Origin: JABDBE01 sp963832245
Lineage (GTDB): Bacteria > Acidobacteriota > Terriglobia > Terriglobales > Acidobacteriaceae
Length of the DNA: 64,000 nt
Reading direction: 5' to 3'
Assembly (NCBI GenBank): GCA_963832245.1
Contig: CAWHTG010000004.1
Location: 2,982,001-3,046,000, forward strand
This document shows, piece by piece, positions 54,726 through 62,302 of the stretch; the stretch's first letter is position 1, and each line of letters starts with the position of its first letter. Below the pieces are notes generated by a model. It searched no databases and was not told the DNA's origin. It was given only the letters and a program-made list of their open reading frames with translations. Both the position numbers and the translations under genes were made by a program.

Positions 54726-54811
54726 GTTTCTTCCGGTGTCATTTTTGGCAGGCTACAACTTTTGCAAACTTATCCCCATTTCTCCGCTGAGCTAAAGTTC
54801 CTCCAATCTGC

Positions 54812-55240
54812 ATGAGGAATGTTCCCGTCGTCGACTACGCCGAAGCCAAGAAAATCATCGATGTGATCGTCGAGAAGGCCGCGCAGTTGCAGAAATCCGT
54901 TGTAGTCGCCGTGGCCGATTCGCACGGCGAACTCATTGGTTTTGCCCGCATGGACGGCGCGCCCATTTCCTCGATCCGGATTGCGACCAACAAAGCGTGG
55001 ACCGCTGCCCGCGAACGAAAACCAACAAAAGAAATCGGAGAAAAGGTGCGCCACCCCGAAAAGGGACATGACATCGCCTACTATGGCGACCCCCGATTCG
55101 TCGGCTGGGGCGGCGGCATTCCCATCTGGAAGGATGGCGCTGTTGCCGGAGCCGTCGCAGTCAGCGGCCTTTCGTCGCGCGAGGATATCGAGCTAGCCAC
55201 GCTTGCGCTGGAACTGGTGGGCGCGCAGAAGCTTTCGTGA
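54812..55240 (+). CDS. HbpS/GlcG-like heme-binding-fold protein
   Basis: The 142-residue protein matches the GlcG/HbpS family: LQKSVVVAVADSHGELIGF, NKAWTAARERKPTKEI and GGGIPIWKDGAVAGAVAVSG. HbpS binds heme and reports redox state, while GlcG is linked to glycolate use; many members are unassigned. No signal peptide is visible. It lies between the receptor and the GH3 gene, on the same strand, so it may be a small accessory of the sugar locus. Confidence 0.85.
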   Translation: MRNVPVVDYAEAKKIIDVIVEKAAQLQKSVVVAVADSHGELIGFARMDGAPISSIRIATNKAWTAARERKPTKEIGEKVRHPEKGHDIAYYGDPRFVGWGGGIPIWKDGAVAGAVAVSGLSSREDIELATLALELVGAQKLS

Positions 55241-55298
55241 GAACGCGGGCCAAGGTGGCCGGCTGATTTTCCATTAACTCGGTAAGGTGGAGGTTCGA

Positions 55299-57794
55299 AT
55301 GACCCGCAGGCTCCGGCCTATTTGTCTCTTACTGATTTTGCCGCTTTTCTTGGCGCCGTCCCAGGCGCAGCTATCCTCATCAGATGCGGAAGCCCGCGCC
55401 GATTCGCTGCTTAAGAAACTAACTCTCGAAGAGAAGATTGACTTGATCGGCGGCGTGGACGATTTCTACATTCGCGCCAACGAGAAGATCGGATTGCCAC
55501 GGTTGAAGATGGCCGACGGGCCCATCGGCGTGCGAAATTACGGCCCGTCGACGGTGTTCGGCGGCATCGGCCTCGCAGCTACTTGGGATCCGGAAATGGC
55601 TGCCCGGATCGGTGCCACCATCGGTCAGGATGCCCGCGCCCGTGGCGTACATTTCATGCTTGGGCCGGGGGTGAACATCTATCGCGCTCCGATGAATGGC
55701 CGCAACTTCGAATACTTCGGCGAAGACCCATTCCTCTCCGCGCGCATTGCGGTCGCTTATATCAATGCCATGCAAAAACAAGGGGTCAGCGCAACCATCA
55801 AGCACTTCATGGGCAACAACTCGGAATTCGACCGCCACAACACCGATTCCATTATCGACGAGCGCACCATGCGGGAAATTTATCTTCCAACGTTCGAGGC
55901 TGCAGTCAAAGAGGCGCACGTAGGCGCGATCATGGATTCCTACAACCTGACCAACGGCGTTCACATGACCCAGAATGGTCCCCTGAATACGGACCTCGTG
56001 AAGAAGGAATGGGGTTTCACGGACATAATGATGTCTGATTGGACTTCCACCTATGACGGCGTCGCCGCGGCCAATGGCGGCCTCGATTTGGAGATGCCTG
56101 AGGGAAAGTTCATGAATCGCACGACTCTCTTGCCGGCCATTAAAGCCGGCAAAGTCAGCGAGGCAACCATCGACGATAAGGTTCGGCGTATCCTGCGCAC
56201 CGCGATTCAATTTGGATGGCTTGATCACGACCAGACTGACCTGTCAATCCCGCTGCTGAACCTTGCCGGCAAGCAGGCTGCACTGGAAGCTGCTCGTTCG
56301 GGCATGGTTCTCCTCAAGAACGATGGCAATCTTTTGCCTCTGGAGAAGGGAAGCATCAAGTCAATCGCCGTGATTGGTCCCGACGCTTATCCCGCACAAA
56401 CCGGTGGAGGAGGCAGCGCCGAGGCTAAACCATTCACGCCCGTAAGCTATCTCGAAGGAATCGTCAACTACGTCGGCGACAGCGCGAAGGTCTACTATTC
56501 GCGTGGAATCCCACCTCTTGATGAAATTTCAAAGCAGATGGAATTTACCACCGACGTGAGCGGCGGGAAGAAGGGGCTCAAAACAGAAATTTTCCTTAAC
56601 CCGGATCTCAACGGGACACCCGCGATCGTGCGAACTGACAAATATGTGAATTACGAACCACCTCGCGGCGGAGAAGAAACGGCTAGCAGCACGATCTCCG
56701 TTCGTTGGACTGGCTTCTTCACGCCGAGTGTTCCCGGAAAATATCTTGCCTTCGTGCAGGGTCCCGGCGAAAACGGCGGCTACCGCCTCTATATCGATAA
56801 GAAACTCGTGCTCGACAACTGGACACAGTCGTACGCCTTCGTTGGCGACGCTTCAATTACTCTTACGGCGGGGCCGCATCAGGTCGAACTCGACTATCAC
56901 GCCACGAACGGGTGGGGCAAAGCTACGGCCACCCTCGGCATCGTCCGCCCTGAGGCGCTGGTCACGGCGGAAGCAAAATCGTTGGCTGCTCACGCCAATG
57001 CAGTCATCGTAGCCCCAGGTTTTGACACTGCCAGCGAAGGCGAAAGCGGCGACCGGACTTTTCGCCTGCTTCCAGGTCAGGACGAACTCATCAACCAGAT
57101 TGCCGCCATGAACAAGAAAACGATCGTCGTCATGACGTCCGGAGGCGGTGTTGACATGACCGCGTGGGTCGATCGTATCCCCGCGCTGCTCGAAGCTTGG
57201 TATCCCGGACAGGAAGGTGGAACCGCTCTGGCGCAACTGCTTTTCGGCGAGTTCAATCCCTCCGGACGGTTGCCGATCTCGATCGAGCGCCGCTGGGAGG
57301 ACAATGCCACGCACGACAGTTACTACCCAAAAGATGGCAGCAAGAAAGTTGAATACACCGAGGGAATTTTCGTAGGCTATCGCCATTTCGACAAATCCAC
57401 CGTCAAGCCGCTTTTTCCTTTCGGGTATGGGCTCTCCTACACATCTTTCGCGTACAAGAATCTAACGATTTCTGCTCCGTCAGCCGACCAGCAAGTCAGC
57501 GTTGCCTTCGACCTAACCAACACCGGCACTCGCGCGGGCGCAGAAGTCGCCGAGGTATTCGTTGGTGATCGTCATGCTCCAGTCCCTCGTCCCGTCAAGG
57601 AACTGAAAGGTTTTGCCAAAGTAAACTTGAATCCGGGTGAGACCAGGAACGTCACAGTCAAGCTTGACCAGCGAGCGTTCTCCTATTATGACGTCAAGAG
57701 TCACGCCTGGACGGTTGCGCCCGGAGACTTCGACATCTTGGTCGCCCGTTCGGCAGTCGACATCGAGCTGACCGGAAAAGTGACTCTGCACTAA
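55299..57794 (+). CDS. glycoside hydrolase family 3 beta-glucosidase with PA14 domain
   Basis: I start at the ATG at 55299 because GGAGG (55289-55293) is 5 bp upstream. The 831-residue protein has a signal peptide, the GH3 barrel (DGPIGVR, KHFMGNNSE, nucleophile Asp in IMMSDWTSTY), the alpha/beta domain, a PA14 insert (about residues 430-560: GKYLAFVQGPGENGGYRLYI), and an FN3-like C-terminal domain (PFGYGLSYTSF). It removes glucose or other sugars from beta-linked oligosaccharides in the periplasm. Many GH3 enzymes with PA14 act on disaccharides. Confidence 0.93.
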   Translation: MTRRLRPICLLLILPLFLAPSQAQLSSSDAEARADSLLKKLTLEEKIDLIGGVDDFYIRANEKIGLPRLKMADGPIGVRNYGPSTVFGGIGLAATWDPEMAARIGATIGQDARARGVHFMLGPGVNIYRAPMNGRNFEYFGEDPFLSARIAVAYINAMQKQGVSATIKHFMGNNSEFDRHNTDSIIDERTMREIYLPTFEAAVKEAHVGAIMDSYNLTNGVHMTQNGPLNTDLVKKEWGFTDIMMSDWTSTYDGVAAANGGLDLEMPEGKFMNRTTLLPAIKAGKVSEATIDDKVRRILRTAIQFGWLDHDQTDLSIPLLNLAGKQAALEAARSGMVLLKNDGNLLPLEKGSIKSIAVIGPDAYPAQTGGGGSAEAKPFTPVSYLEGIVNYVGDSAKVYYSRGIPPLDEISKQMEFTTDVSGGKKGLKTEIFLNPDLNGTPAIVRTDKYVNYEPPRGGEETASSTISVRWTGFFTPSVPGKYLAFVQGPGENGGYRLYIDKKLVLDNWTQSYAFVGDASITLTAGPHQVELDYHATNGWGKATATLGIVRPEALVTAEAKSLAAHANAVIVAPGFDTASEGESGDRTFRLLPGQDELINQIAAMNKKTIVVMTSGGGVDMTAWVDRIPALLEAWYPGQEGGTALAQLLFGEFNPSGRLPISIERRWEDNATHDSYYPKDGSKKVEYTEGIFVGYRHFDKSTVKPLFPFGYGLSYTSFAYKNLTISAPSADQQVSVAFDLTNTGTRAGAEVAEVFVGDRHAPVPRPVKELKGFAKVNLNPGETRNVTVKLDQRAFSYYDVKSHAWTVAPGDFDILVARSAVDIELTGKVTLH

Positions 57795-57809
57795 CACCTC
57801 GACGATAGA

Positions 57810-57830
57810 GGACGAGCGTCTCGCCCGTCC
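57810..57830. repeat. palindromic repeat, family D
   Basis: GGACGAGCGTCTCGCCCGTCC, a near-perfect dyad also seen at 61058-61078 and, extended, at 62243-62281. Confidence 0.6.
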
Positions 57831-57888
57831 AACCTTTCGAGATTCTTGCGAAATAAAATAATAAAGAGAACGAACATATAAAAAGGGT

Positions 57889-58786
57889 GGGTGCCCCATG
57901 ATTCCGCGTTCTGTGCAGCAGGATGGGAAGCGAGAATGCCCGCAGAACGAAACCAATCTAAAACTGTCATCCCGAGCGGAGTAGCTGGTTCGCGAAGCGA
58001 ATCAGCTACGCAGTCGAGGGACCTGCTTTGGCTCGCGCCACGATAATGCCCCAAGGCGTTCCCACCCCGCACACAGACCGGCAATTACGCAAGCGCCCAA
58101 TCCGAGTTAGAATCTTCCCGCAGTGGAGAAAAACCAACTCTATTACGGCGACAACCTCGAAGTCCTGCGCCAGCACATCAAGGACGAGTCCGTCGACCTC
58201 ATCTACCGCGACCCACCCTTCAACAGCCGCCAGGACTACAACGTGCTCTTCGCCGAAAAGGACGGCACCCGCTCCAGCTCCCAGATCATGGCCTTCGAGG
58301 ACACCTGGGGAGCCAAAAGCGCAGCCCGTTCCAAGCACAAATCCAAATCACACACAAAAGAGGGGTGCCCCACTCTTCCGCGTTCTGTGCGGAAGGGTGG
58401 GAAGCGAGGATACCCGCACAACGAAAACCCACCGTAACCTGTCATCCCGAGCGGAGTAGCTGGTTCGCGAAGCGAATCAGCTACGCAGTCGAGGGACCTG
58501 CTTTGGCTCGCGCCACGATAATGCCCCAAGGCGTTCCCACCCCGCACACAGACCGGCAATTACGCAAGCGCCCAATCCGAGTTAGAATCTTCCCGCAGTG
58601 GAGAAAAACTAACTCTATTACGGCGACAACCTCGAAGTCCTGCGCCAGCACATCAAGGACGAATCGGTCGACCTCATCTACCTCGACCCGCCCTTCAACA
58701 GCCGCCAGGACTACAACGTGCTCTTCGCCGAAAAGGACGGCACCCGCTCCAGCTCCCAGATCATGGCCTTCGAGGACACCTGGGAG
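57889..58786. repeat. 475-bp tandem duplication
   Basis: Copy 1 runs to about 58311 and copy 2 from about 58364 to 58786, with a constant 475-bp offset. The identical core (57964-58311 against 58439-58786, about 348 bp) has only a few substitutions, including one that makes a stop codon in copy 2. It includes an upstream palindromic segment (TAGCTG...CAGCTA dyad) and the first ~60 codons of a DNA methyltransferase gene. Confidence 0.9.
58123..58437 (+). pseudogene. 5' fragment of the DNA methyltransferase gene (duplicate copy 1)
   Basis: The frame starts at a GTG and reads MEKNQLYYGDNLEVLRQHIK, then RDPPFNSRQDYN, and runs out after FEDTWG into unrelated sequence at about 58311. It is a duplicate of the downstream gene's first 60 codons; here codon 5 is the intact CAA, but the residue before DPPF is R, where copy 2 has L. 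Without the rest of the enzyme it cannot be active. Confidence 0.85.
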
Positions 58787-60231
58787 TGGAACGTCGACGC
58801 CGAGCGCGCCTACGAGGAAATCGTCGAGCAGGGCGGCCGCGTTTCCGACGCCATGCGCGCCTTCCGCACCTTCCTCGGCCACAGCGACATGTTGGCTTAT
58901 CTGGCGATGATGGCACCGCGCTTAATCGAGTTGAAGCGCGTGCTGAAGGTACACTGCGATCCGACAGCAAGCCATTATTTAAAGATGCTGATGGACGCAG
59001 TGTTTGGGCCTCAGTATTTTCGAGGCGACATCACCTGGAAACGCACAAGCAGCCATAGCAACGCGTCGCGTCGTTTTGGAAGCCTGAACGATAACCTGCT
59101 TTTCTACGTGAAATCCGATGCGTACAACTTCAACGTGCAGTACGTACCGTATTCAGGGGAGTACATCCGCGATTTCTACAGATACACGGACAAGGATGGC
59201 CGGAAATTCTATCTAGACAACATGCGCAATCCGGGAGTGAGACCTCACCTGATGTACGAATACAAAGGTTATAAACCACACCCAAACGGCTGGACGGTCT
59301 CCAAGGAAAAAATGGCACAGCTGGACGCCGAGGGCCCCTTTATCTACCCGAAGACAAGAACGGTAGAATCCGCCTAAAACGGTATCTGGACGAAATGGCT
59401 GGAACGCAAGTTGGCAACATCTGGGACGACATTCCGGTTATCCACTCAAAATCCGGAGAGCGCCTCGGCTATCCAACACTAAAGCCAGAAGCTCTCCTCG
59501 AACGCATCGTTCGTGCAAGCTCGAACGAAGGTGACACCATCCTCGACCCTTTCTGTGGTTGCGGCACCGCTATTTCCGTCGCGCAGCGCCTGAATCGCCG
59601 CTGGGTTGGGATTGACATTACGCATCTTGCCATTGGCCTCATCAAGACGCGTCTGACGGACGCGTTCGGCGGCTCCGTGCGCGACGCCTACGAGATCATC
59701 GGAGAGCCGGCGGACCTACGCGGCGCACAAAGGCTCGCGCAGGACGACCCCTATCAATTCCAATGGTGGTCGCTCGGGCTGGCTGGCGCACGTCCCAATG
59801 AGAAGAAGAAAGGCGCTGACCAAGGCATTGACGGACGTCTCTACTTCCACGACGAACCTCGGGGCGGCAAGACCAAGCAGATCATTTTTTCTGTCAAAGC
59901 CGGACACGTGCAGTCAGCCTACGTGCGCGACTTGCGTGGCGTCATCGAGCGCGAAGAAGCGCAGATCGGCGTGCTGATCAGCATGGAAGCCCCTACCAAG
60001 CCCATGCTGAAAGAAGCCGCCGAAGCCGGATTCTACAAGCCTCCCGGGTTGGAAGACCGTTATCCGCGCATTCAGATTCTCACCATCGAAGATCTCCTCG
60101 CGGGCAAACGCGTCGAGTATCCGCGGCTGTTAGAAGTGACATTCAAGAAGGCTCCGAAGTCAAAGCCAACGGCGGAGAAGAAGACGCTTCTGCCGTTTGA
60201 CCCAGCCGAAGATGACGATGGGCCGTTCTGA
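58598..60231 (+). pseudogene. DNA methyltransferase fused to Mrr-like nuclease domain, with nonsense and frameshift
   Basis: This is a beta-class-like amino-methyltransferase: motif IV (DPPF, in YLDPPFNSRQDYN) precedes a target-recognition region, then motif I (DPFCGCGTA). The C-terminal ~180 residues look like an Mrr-type restriction domain (GADQGIDGRLYF, IIFSVKAG, GVIEREEAQIGVLISME), so one chain may both modify and cut. The GTG start at 58598 is followed by TAA at codon 5 (58610), where copy 1 has CAA. A frameshift near 59350 joins YPK to the downstream frame (EDKNGRIRLKRYLDEMAGTQ). Both may be errors, or the system is dead. Confidence 0.75.
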
Positions 60232-60404
60232 GAGCACCCAAATCCCGAAAAACCGCAAAAAACGCGCCGCTGCCGAAATCCTGTCAAGCCCTCTAAACCA
60301 CCCATTTCCTCTCAATCTGCTGACTCAATTGGAAATATAAATTCCAAAATTTGGCGGGTTTACCCCGTCCAATTTGCTAGTCTGGAAATAGAAGCAAATT
60401 AAAC

Positions 60405-60438
60405 AGGCGCGACCGGAAATCCGGCTCGCGCCTTTTTT
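60405..60438 (+). terminator. terminator-like hairpin just upstream of the PD-(D/E)XK-like gene
   Basis: AGGCGCGA/TCGCGCCT arms with an inner CCGG/CCGG stem and an AAAT loop, followed by six Ts, end 12 bp before the GTG start of the next gene. It is placed as a leader attenuator, or it terminates the methyltransferase transcript. Confidence 0.65.
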
Positions 60439-60450
60439 ATTGGAGCTCAA

Positions 60451-61034
60451 GTGAAAAAAGAAGCTAAGAAATCAGCCCCGCCCCTCCCGCCGCGCACGCC
60501 CTTCAAACGCGGCGCTCAAACCTGCAAACAGAGAGGGGAACTCGCCGAAATCGCCTTCCTGCACAAAGCCGCAAACCTGGGATTTGGCGTGGCCAAACCC
60601 TACGGAGACAGCGAACGCTACGACTTCATCCTCGATTCCGGCGAGCGCCTGTGGCGGGTCCAGGTGAAATCGGTAGCCGCTATCTACCTCCCGGCAGCCA
60701 CGGATATCGCACCGCCACTTGCCACAGCCGCGGCAGCTACAAAGATCTGCATTACACCGCCGACGAAATTGATTTCCTCGTCGCCTACATTGTCCCGCGA
60801 GATGTCTGGTACGTAATTCCCGTGAAGCTGGTCACGCCCGTACTCGGCATGTGCTTTTATCCCGTGGGATGCAGAAGAGGCGGCTATTACGAACCGTACC
60901 GCGAAGCCTGGGATCTAATGGCGCCAGGAGCAGACTTACGCCCGCAATCGCCGATACCAATCCGCATGCCTGCCAGTGGTCAGCCCAGGAAAAACTTCGT
61001 GAGCAAGCAGCGCAACCCAAACCACGAAACATGA
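60451..61034 (+). CDS. PD-(D/E)XK-like endonuclease-fold protein, frameshifted
   Basis: From the GTG at 60451 (GGAG 5 bp upstream) the first 75 residues read RGELAEIAFLHKAANLGFGV, then KPYGDSERYDFILD and RVQVKS, the E...D...QxK pattern of PD-(D/E)XK nucleases. Frame 1 then departs; the family-like end (YTADEIDFLVAYIVPRDVWYVIPVKL) continues in another frame to 61034. The join is near 60675, where VQVKS meets the other frame. It looks like a small restriction/homing-type nuclease, and lies directly after the methyltransferase-nuclease gene. Confidence 0.65.
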
Positions 61035-61057
61035 CAAGCATATAACCAACCGATGGA

Positions 61058-61078
61058 GGACGGGCGTCTCGCCCGTCC
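61058..61078. repeat. palindromic repeat, family D
   Basis: GGACGGGCGTCTCGCCCGTCC is a near-perfect dyad after the nuclease-like gene and 35 bp before the stop of the small gene at 61113. Confidence 0.6.
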
Positions 61079-61112
61079 CGGCCTCGGTGACGTCAAGTTC
61101 TTCCAACGTCCC

Positions 61113-61292
61113 CTAGCTAGCTTGCTCACTCGGTGTTTCGGCGGTCGAACTTGGAGTCTTGATCACGCGCTGTTCTTTCGACTGCAACAGCCGGTCAATC
61201 TCTCCAATCAGTGCCATCAGCTCGCCTGGATCTTTCTCCTGCACGGCCAACTCGCACAGTTCCATCCAGCTTTCTTTCTTGTCCCAGGCCAT
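61113..61292 (-). CDS. 59-residue charged protein of unknown function
   Basis: This short gene encodes MAWDKKESWMELCELAVQEK then DPGELMALIGEIDRLL and a Ser/Thr-rich tail, stopping at 61113. A strong ribosome-binding site (GGAGGAG) precedes the ATG at 61292. The amphipathic helical pattern and the clear start make it a real gene, and it looks like a lineage-type small protein. The dyad at 61331-61344 lies 38 bp upstream. Confidence 0.7.
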   Translation of the reverse strand: MAWDKKESWMELCELAVQEKDPGELMALIGEIDRLLQSKEQRVIKTPSSTAETPSEQAS

Positions 61293-61330
61293 AATATCTC
61301 CTCCGGGATCGGTAGACGACTTATATCACA

Positions 61331-61344
61331 CTTGTTAGAACAAG
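61331..61344 (-). promoter_or_regulatory. perfect dyad upstream of the 59-residue gene
   Basis: CTTGTTAGAACAAG is a perfect 14-bp dyad (arms CTTGTT/AACAAG). A TATAAG -10-like hexamer lies at about 61323 on the minus strand. It is a plausible operator; I can name no regulator. Confidence 0.5.
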
Positions 61345-61402
61345 CCTGTTACATAATGAACCTAGGAATCCTTCCAAATGCCAACCTGTGGCCTGGGATT
61401 CT

Positions 61403-61627
61403 CTAGCGGACTTCAGCCTCTATTGAGTTCGGAGGCGGCGTGTCAGTAAATCGCCGCTCGGGACGGGCCATGACGGGAAACCCGGCAGCCAGCTTTCTCA
61501 TACCTTGTGTATGTTCTGCCAAGGCAGCCTTCAACTGCTGAAGAGTGTCGGTTAACTCAGGAGACTCCGGAGTGGTGGCAGCTTTGAGGCAAAGCCCTTT
61601 GATCCGGTCTTCTAGTCGCTGAAACAT
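61403..61627 (-). CDS. 74-residue helical protein of unknown function
   Basis: MFQRLEDRIKGLCLKAATTP followed by a helical segment and a short Pro-rich end. The charged helical pattern and the good start make it coding. It is the same size class as the neighbouring small proteins. No function is known. Confidence 0.6.
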   Translation of the reverse strand: MFQRLEDRIKGLCLKAATTPESPELTDTLQQLKAALAEHTQGMRKLAAGFPVMARPERRFTDTPPPNSIEAEVR

Positions 61628-61681
61628 GGCCAGAGGCTAAAAAGCTCAATCTATCGTCCCACAAACCGGGCGGATGTTCGA

Positions 61682-61697
61682 TACAGTACATACTGTA
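61682..61697 (-). promoter_or_regulatory. perfect dyad upstream of the 74-residue gene
   Basis: TACAGT-ACAT-ACTGTA is a perfect 6-bp-arm dyad about 55 bp upstream of the start at 61627. It has the shape of an operator; I can name no regulator. Similar TACAG...CTGTA pairs recur at 62199-62215. Confidence 0.45.
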
Positions 61698-61805
61698 GCT
61701 GGATGGCGGGTGCCCCGTATCTTGCGGCCTTCCAGATGTCGGGCTCGGACGCCCGATTGTGCTAGCCGCAGAGCCGTTGGATCGACTTGATTTCACCGCA
61801 CGTAA

Positions 61806-62003
61806 TCACTGGCTTGATCCGTTCGAAGGATTCCCAGCGGGAGGAGGTATGGACCCATTCATTTGCATTCGGAGCAGATAGCACTCTTCGTGGACCGCTT
61901 GTCCATCCTCGTCGGTTTTGGCGGTTCGCAGGTCCACGGGCTCATCGCACAGAGCGCATCCTAGGAATCGAGACCTCGAAGCAAGTTGCGAGACCTGTGT
62001 CAT
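61806..62003 (-). CDS. 65-residue zinc-finger-like protein
   Basis: The frame encodes MTQVSQLASRSRFLGCALCD, then AVHEECYLL. The two Cys pairs (CALC...HEEC) fit a small treble-clef or zinc-ribbon. Similar short proteins are common in acidobacterial genomes. It is probably a metal-binding regulator or partner protein; nothing in the sequence shows which. Confidence 0.65.
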   Translation of the reverse strand: MTQVSQLASRSRFLGCALCDEPVDLRTAKTDEDGQAVHEECYLLRMQMNGSIPPPAGNPSNGSSQ

Positions 62004-62162
62004 GGAGTGGCCTCCATTGAGCTGCGACTGACCGACGCCTACAGGCTACGTCGGAAGCATGCATGAAGGTCAGCACGCGTCATACCAAACCGATTTGTAC
62101 CATGGGGTATTATCGGATCGGCTAGACCAAGCTGTCCGGCGGGTCGTTTTTCTTCGAGCTCA

Positions 62163-62179
62163 CGAGTAATCATTACTCG
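62163..62179 (-). promoter_or_regulatory. 17-bp perfect dyad upstream of the zinc-finger gene
   Basis: CGAGTAATCATTACTCG has 8-bp arms around a single C. It is 160 bp upstream of the gene ending at 61806. It has the shape of a DNA-binding-protein site; function unknown. Confidence 0.45.
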
Positions 62180-62242
62180 CCAACGCTCGGGATTTTCCTA
62201 CAGTATCTCCTGTATAGACCCCTCCTGGTCACCCAAAAATAC

Positions 62243-62281
62243 GACGATGGAGGACGGGCGTCTGGCCCGTCCTCCATCGTC
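62243..62281 (-). terminator. terminator of the aldehyde dehydrogenase gene (extended family D palindrome)
   Basis: A perfect 17-bp stem (arm GACGATGGAGGACGGGC) with a 5-nt loop lies 22 bp after the dehydrogenase stop; on the minus strand it is followed by CGTATTTTT. It is therefore a good intrinsic terminator as well as an extended copy of repeat family D. Confidence 0.75.
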
Positions 62282-62302
62282 AAAGGGAAACCATGGAACA
62301 GC

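Noticed and set aside
57889..58786. Insertion sequence at the tandem duplication
   Set aside because: There is no transposase, no terminal inverted repeats around the unit and no target-site duplication; simple tandem duplication explains it.
61331..61344. LexA box
   Set aside because: The dyad CTTGTTAGAACAAG does not match the known LexA consensus forms closely enough to name it.
61053..61406. 117-residue open frame opposite the small 59-residue gene
   Set aside because: The minus-strand gene has a strong ribosome-binding site and typical small-protein sequence; this frame has neither.
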